Notes: generated by a model from the sequence alone, not told the origin. Shown: positions 1-9,325, counted from the stretch's first letter. The stretch is 64,000 bases of DNA from Acinetobacter amyesii (GCF_002018365.1 NZ_MVKX01000004.1:259401-323400); one strand, 5' to 3'. Program-made: numbers and translations.

Positions 1-425
1 TCAACAAGGTCGCATTTGTTTAAGAATACAACGATGTAAGGCACACCTACCTGACGAGAAAGAAGGATGTGTTCACGAGTTTGTGGCATTGGACCATCAG
101 TCGCAGCACATACAAGGATCGCACCATCCATTTGCGCAGCACCAGTAATCATGTTTTTAACATAATCGGCGTGACCTGGGCAGTCTACGTGAGCGTAGTG
201 ACGGATTGGAGAATCGTATTCTACGTGTGAAGTATTAATTGTAATACCACGTGCTTTTTCTTCTGGTGCAGAGTCGATTGCAGCGTAATCTTTCGCTTCA
301 CCACCGAATTTTTTTGCACATACAGTTGCAATTGCAGCTGTTAAAGTAGTTTTACCGTGGTCGACGTGACCAATTGTACCCACGTTAACGTGTGGCTTAT
401 TACGTTCGAACTTAGCCTTAGCCAT
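1..425 (-). CDS. tuf: Elongation factor Tu, partial (N-terminal part)
   Basis: EF-Tu is the GTPase that brings aminoacyl-tRNA to the ribosome. Only the first 141 residues are inside the window; the gene runs off the left edge. The visible part has the P-loop GHVDHGKT, the switch I segment [12 protein letters not shown], the G3 motif DCPGHADY and the start of the NKCD guanine-recognition motif. The start [14 protein letters not shown] is the usual one, preceded by an AAGGA ribosome site. It lies downstream of fusA with a perfect hairpin in the gap, as the last gene of the str operon. Confidence 0.97.
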   Translation of the reverse strand, partial: MAKAKFERNKPHVNVGTIGHVDHGKTTLTAAIATVCAKKFGGEAKDYAAIDSAPEEKARGITINTSHVEYDSPIRHYAHVDCPGHADYVKNMITGAAQMDGAILVCAATDGPMPQTREHILLSRQVGVPYIVVFLNKCDLV

Positions 426-446
426 GAGATCTTCCTTTTTAAACTA

Positions 447-469
447 CTCATGCAGGGATACTGCATGAG
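447..469 (-). promoter_or_regulatory. Hairpin in the fusA-tuf gap
   Basis: A perfect 9-bp stem (CTCATGCAG at 447-455 pairing with CTGCATGAG at 461-469) with a 5-nt loop lies in the fusA-tuf spacer, just upstream of the tuf ribosome site. No U-run follows it in the direction of transcription, so it is not a classic terminator. It may stabilise or mark a processing point in the mRNA; the function is inferred. Confidence 0.5.
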
Positions 470-518
470 CATTTGGTTTTTAACTATGAATTAGTTTGGG
501 CTTATAGTAATCGAAAGA

Positions 519-2654
519 TTACTCGTCGTCACCTTTTTTACCGCCAGATTGGAACTTAGCGATGATGCCTTCAGCCACGTTACGTGGTGTTTCAGCGTAT
601 TTAGCGAATTCCATAGAATAAGTCGCACGACCTTGAGACATAGAACGCATTTGAGTCGCGTAACCAAACATCTCAGCAAGAGGAACTTCAGCTTTAATTG
701 CTTTAGTACCGCCAGGCAGATCGTCCATACCTTGAACCATACCACGACGACGGTTTAAGTCACCCATGATATCGCCCATGTAGTCTTCTGGAGTTTCTAC
801 TTCAACTTTCATGATAGGTTCAAGCAAGATAGGATCTGCTTTCATGAAACCATCACGGAATGCGTAAGAACCCGCCATTTTGAACGATAATTCGTCAGAA
901 TCGACATCATGGTAAGAACCGTCGAACAATGTAGCTTTGATGCCAACAACTGGGTAACCAGCTAGGACACCATTCTTCATACGTTCTTGGATACCTTTGT
1001 CAACCGCGCCGAAGAATTCTTTAGGTACTACACCACCAACAACTTCTTCAACGAATTCGTATTCTTTCTCAGAATCTGCATCAAGCGGTTCTAAGCGAAC
1101 ATATACGTGACCGAATTTACCTTTACCACCAGTTTGACGAACAAATTTACCTTCTTGTTCAACTGATTTTTTGATCGTTTCACGGTAAGCAACCATTGGT
1201 TTACCAATGTTTGCTTCAACGTTGAATTCACGTTTCATACGGTCAACGATGATGTCAAGGTGAAGCTCACCCATACCAGAAATGATCGTTTGACCAGATT
1301 CTTCGTCAGTACGTACGCGGAATGATGGATCTTCTTTCGCTAAACGGCCAAGAGCGATAGACATTTTCTCTTGGTCAGCTTTAGTTTTAGGTTCAACAGC
1401 AAGTGCGATTACTGGCTCTGGGAATTCCATACGTTCTAGAGTGATGACATTTTTCTCATCACAAAGAGTATCACCAGTAGTAACGTCTTTAAGACCTACA
1501 CACGCAGCGATGTCACCAGCACGGATTTCTTCAACGTCTTGACGTTCGTTTGCGTGCATTTGCACGATACGACCGATACGTTCACGCTTAGATTTAACTG
1601 GGTTATAAACCGAGTCACCTTGCTTAAGAACACCTGAGTAAACACGTACGAAAGTCAAGTTACCTACGAATTTGTCGTTCATGATTTTGAACGCAAGCGC
1701 AGAGAACGGAGCTTCGTCAGAAGATTCACGTGAGCCTTCAGTTTCGTCTTTGTCGTCAAGGATACCCTTGATCGCTTCAACGTCAGTCGGCGCAGGTAAG
1801 AATTCAATTACAGCATCCAACATACGTTGAACACCTTTGTTTTTGAACGCTGAACCACAAAGCATTGGCTGGATTTCGCAAGCCAAAGTTTGAGCACGGA
1901 TACCAGCAACGATGTCTTCTTTAGAAAGATCACCTTCTTCTAGGTATTTGTCCATTAACTCTTCAGAAGCTTCAGCAGCTGCTTCTACAAGGTTAGTACG
2001 CCATTCTTGAGCTGTTTCAACTAGATCAGCTGGAATGTCGCCGTATTCAAATTTCATACCTTGAGAAGCTTCGTCCCAGATGATTGACTTCATTTCGATT
2101 AAGTCAACAACACCTTGGAAGTTATCTTCAGCGCCAACTGGAATCACAACTGGTACAGGGTGCGCACCAAGACGTGTTTTCATTTGTTCAACAACACGGA
2201 AGAAGTTTGCACCTGTACGGTCCATCTTGTTCACGAATGCTAAACGAGGCACTTTATATTTGTTTGCTTGACGCCATACAGTTTCTGACTGAGGTTGTAC
2301 ACCACCTACAGCACAGTAAACCATGCACGCACCATCAAGAACACGCATAGAACGTTCAACTTCAACTGTGAAGTCAACGTGTCCCGGGGTGTCAATTACG
2401 TTGATGCGGTGTTCTTTAAACTGTTGGCTCATGCCAGACCAGAATGTAGTTGTCGCAGCAGAAGTAATGGTAATACCACGTTCTTGCTCTTGCTCCATCC
2501 AGTCCATTGTTGCTGCACCGTCGTGTACTTCACCGATTTTGTGAGATACACCTGTGTAGAACAAAATACGTTCTGAAGTTGTAGTTTTACCAGCGTCAAT
2601 GTGCGCTGAAATACCAATGTTACGGTACTGAGAAATTGGGGTTTTACGAGCCAT
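519..2654 (-). CDS. fusA: Elongation factor G
   Basis: EF-G is the cytoplasmic GTPase that drives ribosomal translocation and, with RRF, ribosome recycling. The 711-residue protein has the G domain ([15 protein letters not shown], switch [31 protein letters not shown]), domain II, and the C-terminal domains IV and V, ending in a charged tail GGKKGDDE. Length and domain order are normal. The reading frame extends 4 codons further upstream, but [18 protein letters not shown] matches the family start, so I place the start at 2654. It lies between rpsG and tuf in the str operon. Confidence 0.97.
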   Translation of the reverse strand: MARKTPISQYRNIGISAHIDAGKTTTSERILFYTGVSHKIGEVHDGAATMDWMEQEQERGITITSAATTTFWSGMSQQFKEHRINVIDTPGHVDFTVEVERSMRVLDGACMVYCAVGGVQPQSETVWRQANKYKVPRLAFVNKMDRTGANFFRVVEQMKTRLGAHPVPVVIPVGAEDNFQGVVDLIEMKSIIWDEASQGMKFEYGDIPADLVETAQEWRTNLVEAAAEASEELMDKYLEEGDLSKEDIVAGIRAQTLACEIQPMLCGSAFKNKGVQRMLDAVIEFLPAPTDVEAIKGILDDKDETEGSRESSDEAPFSALAFKIMNDKFVGNLTFVRVYSGVLKQGDSVYNPVKSKRERIGRIVQMHANERQDVEEIRAGDIAACVGLKDVTTGDTLCDEKNVITLERMEFPEPVIALAVEPKTKADQEKMSIALGRLAKEDPSFRVRTDEESGQTIISGMGELHLDIIVDRMKREFNVEANIGKPMVAYRETIKKSVEQEGKFVRQTGGKGKFGHVYVRLEPLDADSEKEYEFVEEVVGGVVPKEFFGAVDKGIQERMKNGVLAGYPVVGIKATLFDGSYHDVDSDELSFKMAGSYAFRDGFMKADPILLEPIMKVEVETPEDYMGDIMGDLNRRRGMVQGMDDLPGGTKAIKAEVPLAEMFGYATQMRSMSQGRATYSMEFAKYAETPRNVAEGIIAKFQSGGKKGDDE

Positions 2655-2692
2655 GATTTCTAGCATTCCTAAATTTTGTTGTTAAAACAGGA

Positions 2693-2721
2693 CGCTTTAA
2701 GCTGCATAGCAACTTAAAGCG
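2693..2721 (-). promoter_or_regulatory. 13-bp hairpin in the rpsG-fusA gap
   Basis: The RNA of the minus strand can form a 13-bp stem (CGCUUUAAGUUGC with GCAGCUUAAAGCG, one G-U pair) closed by a UAU loop. It sits about 40 nt upstream of the fusA start and has no U-run after it. It could tune fusA translation or mRNA processing; this is an inference from structure and position only. Confidence 0.55.
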
Positions 2722-2784
2722 ATTCGATGACAGAACAGTGACAACCGCTCAACCACCCTCCTGAATAGGGGCTGTTTTATCCGC

Positions 2785-3255
2785 TTAGAAACGGTAGTGA
2801 GAGAAGGCTTTGTTGGCTTCAGCCATACGATGCACATCTTCACGTTTTTTGATCGCTGCGCCTTTACCTTCAGCTGCATCAAGCAACTCGCCAGCAAGAC
2901 GTAAAGCCATAGTTTTTTCAGAACGCTTAGCAGCAGCATCTACTAACCAACGCATAGCCAAGGCAGTACGACGGGATGGGCGTACTTCCATAGGAACTTG
3001 GTATGTAGCACCACCAACACGGCGTGCTTTTACTTCGACCATAGGACGAACTTTTTCAAGAGTAGTCTCGAAAAATTCAACTGGGTCTACTTTAGATTTT
3101 TCTTGAACGCGGTCTAAAGCACCGTAAACGATACTTTCAGCAATAGATTTTTTACCATCTTGCATTACGTGGTTCATGAATTTAGCGATTGTTTGGCTGC
3201 TGAACTTAGGATCCGGAAGGATTTCACGGGCAGCAACTACGCGACGTCTTGGCAT
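2785..3255 (-). CDS. rpsG: Small-subunit ribosomal protein S7
   Basis: S7 (uS7) is a primary 16S rRNA-binding protein that starts assembly of the 30S head. The 156-residue product starts [18 protein letters not shown] and has the basic N-terminus, the [14 protein letters not shown] hairpin region and the C-terminal [16 protein letters not shown] helix expected of the family. In E. coli S7 represses the str operon through the rpsL-rpsG spacer. Here that spacer holds a 9-bp inverted repeat (annotated separately), so similar feedback is plausible. Confidence 0.97.
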   Translation of the reverse strand: MPRRRVVAAREILPDPKFSSQTIAKFMNHVMQDGKKSIAESIVYGALDRVQEKSKVDPVEFFETTLEKVRPMVEVKARRVGGATYQVPMEVRPSRRTALAMRWLVDAAAKRSEKTMALRLAGELLDAAEGKGAAIKKREDVHRMAEANKAFSHYRF

Positions 3256-3274
3256 TTTAATACACCTAATAAAT

Positions 3275-3315
3275 ATGACACTTCAGGTTATTCCAGCAGG
3301 TGCACAAAGTGTCAT
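3275..3315 (-). promoter_or_regulatory. Inverted repeat before rpsG, possible S7 autoregulatory site
   Basis: ATGACACTT at 3275-3283 is perfectly repeated in inverse orientation as AAGTGTCAT at 3307-3315, with a 23-nt loop, and ends 20 nt before the rpsG start codon. This is the same spacer in which E. coli S7 binds to repress the str operon. Equivalence of function is inferred from position; the sequence was not compared with the E. coli site. Confidence 0.5.
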
Positions 3316-3433
3316 GTGCTTTCGCTGGCCTTACTATACGTCGCTTGGAATTTTCACAAAAAATGCAGAAATCAGACAAGCGAGACGATAAAGGATTGCA
3401 GTTCTAACGAACTAAGAAGCCAATCTTTTCAGA

Positions 3434-3808
3434 TTATTTCTTAGGACGTTTAGCACCGTATTTAGAACGAGACTGGTTACGATCTTTAACACCAGCACAG
3501 TCTAAAGAACCACGAACGGTATGGTAACGTACACCTGGTAAATCTTTAACACGACCACCACGGATAAGAACAACACTGTGCTCTTGTAGGTTATGGCCTT
3601 CACCACCGATGTAGCTAGAAACTTCGAAACCTGAAGTTAAGCGAACACGGCAAACTTTACGCATTGCTGAGTTAGGTTTTTTAGGTGTAGTTGTGTAAAC
3701 ACGTGTACAAACACCACGACGTTGTGGACAAGCCTTCAACGCAGGAACTTTAGATTTTTCAACTAAAGTTGTACGACCCTTACGGATCAACTGATTTGTT
3801 GTTGCCAT
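3434..3808 (-). CDS. rpsL: Small-subunit ribosomal protein S12
   Basis: S12 (uS12) sits at the decoding centre and affects accuracy and streptomycin response. The 124-residue protein has the family start [12 protein letters not shown] and the conserved loops [17 protein letters not shown] and [21 protein letters not shown], with lysines at both positions classically linked to streptomycin sensitivity (wild-type state). It is the first gene of the str operon, with a strong promoter and a hairpin directly upstream. Confidence 0.97.
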
Positions 3809-3825
3809 TTGGCAATTCTCCCGTT

Positions 3826-3862
3826 AATAAAAAGCCCCAAAAAATACTACTTTTTGAGGGCA
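3826..3862 (-). terminator. Leader hairpin plus U-run upstream of rpsL
   Basis: On the minus strand GCCCTCAAAAA pairs with TTTTTTGGGGC (one mismatch, one G-U), followed by TTTTTATT, the shape of an intrinsic terminator. It lies after the EcsC-family gene and so may end that transcript. It also lies downstream of the predicted rpsL promoter, at the 5' end of the str mRNA, so it could act as an attenuator or 5'-stabilising hairpin. Confidence 0.6.
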
Positions 3863-3866
3863 TGCA

Positions 3867-3895
3867 ATTGTAAGCGAAGACTTAAAATTGGTCAA
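3867..3895 (-). promoter_or_regulatory. Sigma-70 promoter for the str operon
   Basis: On the minus strand there is a -35 box TTGACC (3890-3895) and a -10 box TACAAT (3867-3872) separated by exactly 17 bp. The expected start of transcription is near 3860, about 50 nt before the rpsL start codon. Each box matches the sigma-70 consensus at five of six bases. Confidence 0.7.
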
Positions 3896-3963
3896 CAATA
3901 TACGATCATCGAAAACATTTATTCATCGTGAGTTGCGCAAATTTTCACCCACAAATAAATAGG

Positions 3964-5424
3964 TTATTTTTCAGAGGAATCTGCTGATTTTTTTGTAACT
4001 TTATCTACGGCTGCTGTTTTGGCTTTACGCGACTTAGCTTTAGGTGCAGCTTTATCCACAGGGACATTATCTTCCTGTACAGCGTCCAACGCACCAAACT
4101 CATCCGTTTCAGCTAAAGCAGGTTTTTGCGCAGCCACGGGTGCATGAGGCTCAACAACTTTTTCTGCAAGTGCCTCCAAACCTTCTGAGACTTTTTGTTC
4201 CTGCTCTACTGCCACTTCGGCTGCATCAGCGGTTTTAGCTTGTGCTTTTTTGGTGACTTTTACTGCACGAATACTCTCATGACCTGCAACATCTATGGTT
4301 TGATCCAATACTGGCTCAGCCAAATCAAGATCTTTCGCCTTAATGCCTTCTAGTAATTTAGGTGTCGCTTGAGCAAGCAACTCAAGAGAGCGCTCATAGG
4401 CATGTAAAGGTGACAAGGTGATATCTTGATGCTGCAAAATATATTGGCGTGCATTGGAAAAGACTTGCTGTGCCTTCTGATTCACTTCATCCACCAAACG
4501 GCGACTATACACTACACTTACACCAGCACTCGCCACAGGAGATAACCGTGATAGCTGATTTAAAAGTGAAACTTTTGGCATTTGATTGAGCCATGCCCAC
4601 TTGAACTGACCATTTTCATCCAATACATATTTTTTCAATGCTGCTGCATCGGTGTCTGAACCCACCAATTGCTGCAACTGATGCAAATCACTATTTTGCA
4701 GCGTGCTACTCAGGGCTTTAATCGCCATAAGCAAGGTTTGTTTTTCTGCAATTAAACTCAGGTCGACCTGTTTAAAAATAAACTGAACGATATCTTGATC
4801 ACTTTCTTTACTTAAGTCGAAACCATAAGAACGTCCAACTTGATAAATCACTCGCAAAGTCATAATCAGTGAAGCAGGAATATCAATACTTGAACCGATG
4901 ACACCTGTCGCACCTGTTAAAGCCCCTTGAATCGAAGCAATCCATTTATTTTGCTCGCCCAAGGCCTGACTAATGCGACGTGAACGATCGACATCTTGTG
5001 TCAACTCTTCTAAATCACGCACCCCAGCTTCATCAAGCACCGCATCTACAGATGAAATATCCGAACTAAAATGATTCAGTCGATCAAAAAGATAGTCAGA
5101 AATCTTGTCGCTAAATTGAGGGGCAATAAAATTGGCTACATTATTTACGGTATTAAAGTGTCGACCGAATAATTGTCTAGAAACATTCGGAACGTGTTCA
5201 CGCAGAATTTGCTGCGGATTATCATATTTTTTCACATCAAATACGCGCGTCTGACGTGACTGACCTTCCAAGGTTTGACCATTTTTTTGTGGTTGAATGA
5301 CCTTAGTTACAGATTCGGGTGCAACATGATTGATAATAGACACCCCAGTAGAACTGAGCTTTTTAGCCACTCCAAAGGCGTTTGAGAGCAGACCAGCCGT
5401 TGGTTTATTATTCGTTTTCGCCAT
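3964..5424 (-). CDS. EcsC family protein
   Basis: A 486-residue protein whose middle part (about residues 160-330) matches the EcsC family, recognised by GATGVIGSSIDIPASLIMTL followed by RVIYQVGRSYGFDL. EcsC was named from a Bacillus ABC-transporter operon, but the biochemical role of the family is not settled. The N-terminus carries a predicted amphipathic or hydrophobic stretch (KKLSSTGVSIINHVAPESV). The last 100 or so residues are an Ala/Lys/Glu-rich, probably disordered tail ending in KSRKAKTAAVDKVTKKSADS. It stands alone upstream of the str operon with its own promoter. Confidence 0.75.
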   Translation of the reverse strand: MAKTNNKPTAGLLSNAFGVAKKLSSTGVSIINHVAPESVTKVIQPQKNGQTLEGQSRQTRVFDVKKYDNPQQILREHVPNVSRQLFGRHFNTVNNVANFIAPQFSDKISDYLFDRLNHFSSDISSVDAVLDEAGVRDLEELTQDVDRSRRISQALGEQNKWIASIQGALTGATGVIGSSIDIPASLIMTLRVIYQVGRSYGFDLSKESDQDIVQFIFKQVDLSLIAEKQTLLMAIKALSSTLQNSDLHQLQQLVGSDTDAAALKKYVLDENGQFKWAWLNQMPKVSLLNQLSRLSPVASAGVSVVYSRRLVDEVNQKAQQVFSNARQYILQHQDITLSPLHAYERSLELLAQATPKLLEGIKAKDLDLAEPVLDQTIDVAGHESIRAVKVTKKAQAKTADAAEVAVEQEQKVSEGLEALAEKVVEPHAPVAAQKPALAETDEFGALDAVQEDNVPVDKAAPKAKSRKAKTAAVDKVTKKSADSSEK

Positions 5425-5463
5425 TCCCTACCCCATTCAGACTATTCTTGAAATTCTTGATAA

Positions 5464-5492
5464 ATACTAGGTGTAGTCAAACTTTATCACAA
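5464..5492 (-). promoter_or_regulatory. Possible sigma-70 promoter for the EcsC-family gene
   Basis: Minus-strand TTGTGA (5487-5492) and TAGTAT (5464-5469) are 17 bp apart and lie 40 bp upstream of the start codon. The boxes are moderate matches, so this is a tentative call. Confidence 0.4.
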
Positions 5493-5697
5493 CTTGAATA
5501 TGTATCTTTAAGTTAAGTTTTTTGCTGCATCGTTGCAAATTAGCTCAGTCAAAAATAGGCATAGGATTTGCCATAAGAATTCAAAAAGCTTTCTGCTATC
5601 ATTATTCCAATCAAATTATATGAGTTCGTCTATTTAGAAAGTTTCCTTCGTATACTTTCAATAGCTTGCTCACACACTACCTATAAAGGATCTGTAG

Positions 5698-6927
5698 ATG
5701 AAACGTGTTGTAATCACTGGTATGGGCATCAACTCATGCATTGGTAATACATTAGAAGATGTCACTCATTCTTTGCAAAACGGGATTTCTGGAACACGTT
5801 TCAACCCAAGTTATGCTGAACTAAATTTCAAAAGTCATGTCAGTGCGGCTGCAGAACAAAACTTTGACGGTATTGACCGTCGCTTAAAACGCTTTATGGG
5901 CGTATGCGCAATGTATGCATACAACTCAGCTTTGGCTGCGGTAGAAAATGCAGGCTTAACAGCAGAACAAATTGGCGGTAATCCACGCTACGGTATTGCG
6001 GGTGGTTCAGGTGGTGGTTCAACTGCATCTGTTGTTGAAATGAAAGAACTTTTAGACACCAAAGGTGCACGTAAAGTTGGTCCATTCTTTGTACCTCGTA
6101 ACATGACCAACACCATTACTGCAAACGTGGGCGTGGCATTTAAAATGCAAGGTATTGCACATACGATTACTAGCGCATGTGCAACATCTGCAGATGCCAT
6201 TGGTTATGCATACAACCTGATTCAATTGGGCAAACAAGACTTAATGCTTGCCGGTGGTGGTGAAGAAGACCATTGGTCACAAAGTCTTTTATTTGATGCA
6301 ATGGGCGCACTTTGTTCAAAATATAATGACACTCCAGAGACTGCTTCACGCCCTTACTCTGCTGACCGTGACGGTTTCGTGATCGCAGGTGGCGGTGGCT
6401 TCGTTGTACTAGAATCTCTTGAACATGCTCAAGCACGTGGCGCAAACATTTTGGCTGAAGTTGTCGGCTATGCAGCAAACTCTGATGGCGCAGACATGGT
6501 TGCACCATCTGGTGAAGGTGCGACTCGTTGTGTCCTGATGGCGCTTGAAGAAGCTAAACAGCACGGCGTAGACAAAATTGACTATGTGAATACACACGGC
6601 ACATCCACTCCGGCAGGTGATGTCACTGAACTTAAAGCGATGGAGCGTGCTTTCGGTGAAGGACAAGTTCCTCCGCTCAGCTCGACTAAATCAATGACAG
6701 GTCACAGCCTTGGTGCTGCAGGTGTACAAGAAGCGATTTACTCTATTTTGATGATGCAAAATGACTTTATTGCACCAAACATCAACGTGACTGAACTTGA
6801 CGAAGGTGCAAAACCTTTTGATATCGTACTTGAAAAACGTGATGCAAAATTGAATACTGTGATGAGTAACAGTTTTGGTTTTGGCGGTGTAAACGCTTGC
6901 CTCGTTTTCAAAAAATGGGAAGCTTAA
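5698..6927 (+). CDS. fabB: Beta-ketoacyl-ACP synthase I
   Basis: FabB condenses malonyl-ACP with acyl-ACP in fatty acid elongation and is needed for unsaturated fatty acid synthesis. The 409-residue protein starts MKRVVITGMGINSCIGN and has the catalytic Cys in TSACATSADAIGYA, the two active-site His residues in NTHGTSTPAGD and GHSLGAAGVQEA, and a C-terminal NSFGFGGVNACLVF. The FabB type rather than FabF is inferred from overall sequence and length. A start with the AAAGGA ribosome site fits. hemJ follows in the same direction. Confidence 0.9.
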   Translation: MKRVVITGMGINSCIGNTLEDVTHSLQNGISGTRFNPSYAELNFKSHVSAAAEQNFDGIDRRLKRFMGVCAMYAYNSALAAVENAGLTAEQIGGNPRYGIAGGSGGGSTASVVEMKELLDTKGARKVGPFFVPRNMTNTITANVGVAFKMQGIAHTITSACATSADAIGYAYNLIQLGKQDLMLAGGGEEDHWSQSLLFDAMGALCSKYNDTPETASRPYSADRDGFVIAGGGGFVVLESLEHAQARGANILAEVVGYAANSDGADMVAPSGEGATRCVLMALEEAKQHGVDKIDYVNTHGTSTPAGDVTELKAMERAFGEGQVPPLSSTKSMTGHSLGAAGVQEAIYSILMMQNDFIAPNINVTELDEGAKPFDIVLEKRDAKLNTVMSNSFGFGGVNACLVFKKWEA

Positions 6928-6941
6928 TATAAAGTTTGCTG

Positions 6942-6963
6942 CTTTGGCGCTTCGGTGCCAAAG
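6942..6963 (+). other. Hairpin with UUCG loop between fabB and hemJ
   Basis: CTTTGGCGC and GTGCCAAAG form a 9-bp stem (one G-U) closed by a TTCG tetraloop, 14 nt after the fabB stop. No U-run follows, so it may protect the fabB 3' end or cause partial termination before hemJ rather than act as a full terminator. Confidence 0.5.
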
Positions 6964-6995
6964 CACACACCCACCGCCCTTTTAAGGGTCAATAT

Positions 6996-7448
6996 ATGGA
7001 TGCTCCATCAGATGCTTTCCTCTGGGTCAAAGCATTACATATCATCGCAGTTGTTTGCTGGTTCGCAGCGCTATTTTATCTCCCTCGCCTTTATGTCTAC
7101 CATGCCATGAGTGATGATGCTACGAGTCATCAGCGTTTTCAAATCATGGAACGCAAGCTATACCGTGGCATTATGTGGCCTGCAATGATTGCTACACTGA
7201 TCACGGCGCACTTCCTCGTCGATTGGGGTGATGCAACTCGACACTACCATGAAGCGCTTTGGTTCTACCTAAAAGTAGGATTGGTTGGACTATTGGTGAT
7301 TTATCATTTTGTATGTGGTTATTACCGTAAAAAGCTTATCGAAAATGCACATTATAAGTCGCATAAGTTCTGGCGTTATTTTAATGAAATGCCAACTTTG
7401 ATTTTATTTGCGGTGATTATATTAGTCGTGGTCAAACCAAGCTTTTAA
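6996..7448 (+). CDS. hemJ: Protoporphyrinogen IX oxidase HemJ
   Basis: HemJ is the membrane-bound enzyme that oxidises protoporphyrinogen IX to protoporphyrin IX late in haem synthesis, in bacteria that lack HemG and HemY. The 150-residue protein has four predicted membrane helices, the first with a conserved His (KALHIIAVVCWFAALFYLPR), the third with the conserved Lys (LWFYLKVGLVGLLVIYH). The frame is open 20 codons further upstream, but ATG 6996 has an AAGGG ribosome site and gives the family's usual length and start. Confidence 0.88.
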   Translation: MDAPSDAFLWVKALHIIAVVCWFAALFYLPRLYVYHAMSDDATSHQRFQIMERKLYRGIMWPAMIATLITAHFLVDWGDATRHYHEALWFYLKVGLVGLLVIYHFVCGYYRKKLIENAHYKSHKFWRYFNEMPTLILFAVIILVVVKPSF

Positions 7449-7462
7449 ACTAAACATACAAA

Positions 7463-7486
7463 GCCCCGAAAATTCGGGGCTTTTAT
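7463..7486 (+). terminator. Intrinsic terminator after hemJ
   Basis: GCCCCGAA and TTCGGGGC form a perfect 8-bp stem with an AA loop, followed by TTTTATTT. Confidence 0.85.
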
Positions 7487-7503
7487 TTAGTCACCGTTCA
7501 TCA

Positions 7504-7875
7504 TTATTGCTTCTCGAGAAATAAAATCCTCTCGCTTACCCAATCAATCTCACATTGCATTGCATCAAAATGACTTTCTCTTCCATAGTTCTGTTCATCT
7601 GCAATACACGCTTGCTCTTTTAAATGCAGCCAATGACGCTGTGACTCTCGCAAAGCATTTGCCTTAATCGCAGATAATGAATAGATTTTTACCTGATAAA
7701 TCTGATTCAGTTTTTGATCCGCCTGCTCAAACTCCTCCATATAACAAGCCAATATCTCGTTATGCTGTGTACTATCTGAAATACATTTAGTTTGATATTC
7801 ACCCGCATAAACAATGCAGCAAGACAAAATACCCAAAGCAGAAAAACACCAGAAAATACTAATTAATAATCGCAT
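7504..7875 (-). CDS. LprI/DUF1311-like exported protein
   Basis: A 123-residue protein with a signal peptide (MRLLISIFWCFSALGILSCC) and the short Cys-containing pattern of the DUF1311 (lysozyme inhibitor LprI) family: ACYMEEFEQADQKLNQIY in the middle, then QRHWLHLKEQACIADEQ and a late Cys. Some family members inhibit lysozyme in the periplasm; whether this one does is not shown. A Cys near the signal-peptide end (LSCC) might be a lipoprotein site, but the lipobox is poor. It stands alone, convergent with hemJ. Confidence 0.7.
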   Translation of the reverse strand: MRLLISIFWCFSALGILSCCIVYAGEYQTKCISDSTQHNEILACYMEEFEQADQKLNQIYQVKIYSLSAIKANALRESQRHWLHLKEQACIADEQNYGRESHFDAMQCEIDWVSERILFLEKQ

Positions 7876-8072
7876 AAGCCTCTCCGCTTAATTCAGTTCT
7901 TATTATTCTTTTAATAGGCTTGCATCTTAAGCCACTTAAGCCATGACAAAGCAAATTTCTTCACATCAAAGCCTAAAATAAACGCCAAAACAACACCTTA
8001 CCGTAACATTCTCTTTTATATAATTACAGAATTCCCTAGACTCTTATATCTTTAAATTTCATACTCAATAAA

Positions 8073-8792
8073 GTGTTATCCAATCTTGGCCTGCAAGGCA
8101 TTAAAATTCACACTCATCTCTACACATCACAACTTTACACCGGTCAAAGCCTGCAAGGCCAAATTAATTTCCAAGGCACATACAGTAATAAAAACATTAA
8201 TGGCATTTACCAGCAGCTGATGACGCAAGCAGAAGTCGAATCTGGTGACCATAACATAAGCAAGAGCTTTTATTGCACAATGGCATCTAAGTGGCACCTT
8301 TTCAACTCCTAGCAGGCCAGTCACATCAATTGCCATTCAACATCCAGCTACCCTTTGAAACACCCGTCACGCAGCTGCAGTGCGCACAAAACAGCATACA
8401 TGTTTGGCTGCATACACACCTAGATGTCGATTGGGGCTTAAATGCCACCGATCGTGATTATATCCAAACCTATCCAACAGCTCTGATGCAAGGCATTATT
8501 CAGGCAATGCAGTTATATTCTCTGCTCAGCAGATGTTGAACACGGACAAATGAATGGCGGGCATTTTCGCTCCACTCTAAGTTGCTACCAAGAGTTAGAG
8601 TTCCGCCCACAGCAATAGGAGGCTGGAATTAATGAAATTGAGATTTCTTTTGTCACTGAAGCACAGCAAACACACATTCTATTTGAAATAGACCTTAAAA
8701 TGCGCAAAGACGATTACCGTACACTGAGCTTAACGCACCAGCAAATCAACCCTGCATTCTTACTTAGTGAAATACAGCGCTTACTGCGTTAA
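8073..8792 (+). pseudogene. Spo0M-family gene, decayed
   Basis: Three reading frames together give one Spo0M (SpoOM)-like protein. The N-terminal part is LSNLGLQGIKIHTHLYTSQL (frame from 8073, GTG start). The middle includes QLPFNIQLPFETPVTQL and HTHLDVDWGLNATDRDYIQ. The end is VEHGQMNGGHFRSTLS then INEIEISFVTEAQQTHILFE. Reading it needs shifts near 8270, 8300 and 8510, and an in-frame TAG lies at 8616-8618. Spo0M-family proteins are arrestin-like and of uncertain role outside Bacillus. So many lesions make a functional product very unlikely. The final stop is at 8790-8792, before a shared terminator. Confidence 0.8.
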
Positions 8793-8810
8793 CTTTAAAA
8801 AAGCAAAACA

Positions 8811-8840
8811 AAAAAAGCCGTCTAAATTGACGGCTTTTAT
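8811..8840. terminator. Bidirectional terminator
   Basis: AAAAGCCGTC (8813-8822) and GACGGCTTTT (8829-8838) form a perfect stem, with A and T runs on the flanks that give a U-run in either direction. It serves the BON-LysM gene on the minus strand and, formerly, the pseudogene on the plus strand. Confidence 0.85.
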
Positions 8841-8851
8841 ATTTTCACAAA

Positions 8852-9325
8852 TTAGGCAGGAATACGAAGCACCTGCCCTGGGAAAATGTCATCGGCATTT
8901 TTTAACAAAGGACGGTTCGCTTCAAAAATTTTATTGTATTGATTTGCATCACCATAAAATTCTTTAGAGATTTTAGACAGGTTATCCCCCGACTTAACAG
9001 TATAGAATTTACTTTCAGGCTCAGGACTCGTCACTGTTAACTGATCATCCACTTGCGCCACATGATCAATATTCCCTACTGCCAAGATAATCTTTTCACG
9101 ATCTGCTTGGCTTTGCACCTGACCTTTCACTGTTGCTAGATCTGAAGTACCGTTATAACTCACAGACAAACCAGTTACAGGCAAGCCCAGTGCTTTAATA
9201 TGACCCAATAACTTATTGGCAATTTCTTGTGCAGATGGTTCAGAAGGTGTTGCTGGCGCTGCCTGAGGTTCTGCAGGCGCTGTATTTTTTTTACCAATAC
9301 CTTTTACAAAATCAAAAAGACCCAT
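8852..9325 (-). CDS. BON and LysM domain protein (Kbp/YgaU-like)
   Basis: A 157-residue cytoplasmic-looking protein with a short N-terminus (MGLFDFVKGIGKK), a Pro/Ala-rich linker, a BON domain (about residues 30-95, with VSYNGTSDLATVKGQVQSQA) and a C-terminal LysM domain (about 107-156, YTVKSGDNLSKISKEFYGD, then IFPGQVLRIP). This is the architecture and length of E. coli Kbp (YgaU), a potassium-binding protein. No signal peptide is seen, which agrees with Kbp. It is a single gene with its own terminator. Confidence 0.85.
   Translation of the reverse strand: MGLFDFVKGIGKKNTAPAEPQAAPATPSEPSAQEIANKLLGHIKALGLPVTGLSVSYNGTSDLATVKGQVQSQADREKIILAVGNIDHVAQVDDQLTVTSPEPESKFYTVKSGDNLSKISKEFYGDANQYNKIFEANRPLLKNADDIFPGQVLRIPA

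Noticed and set aside
2080..2576. Plus-strand frames of 60-93 residues opposite fusA.
   Set aside because: They mirror fusA codons and have no domain, ribosome site or context of their own.
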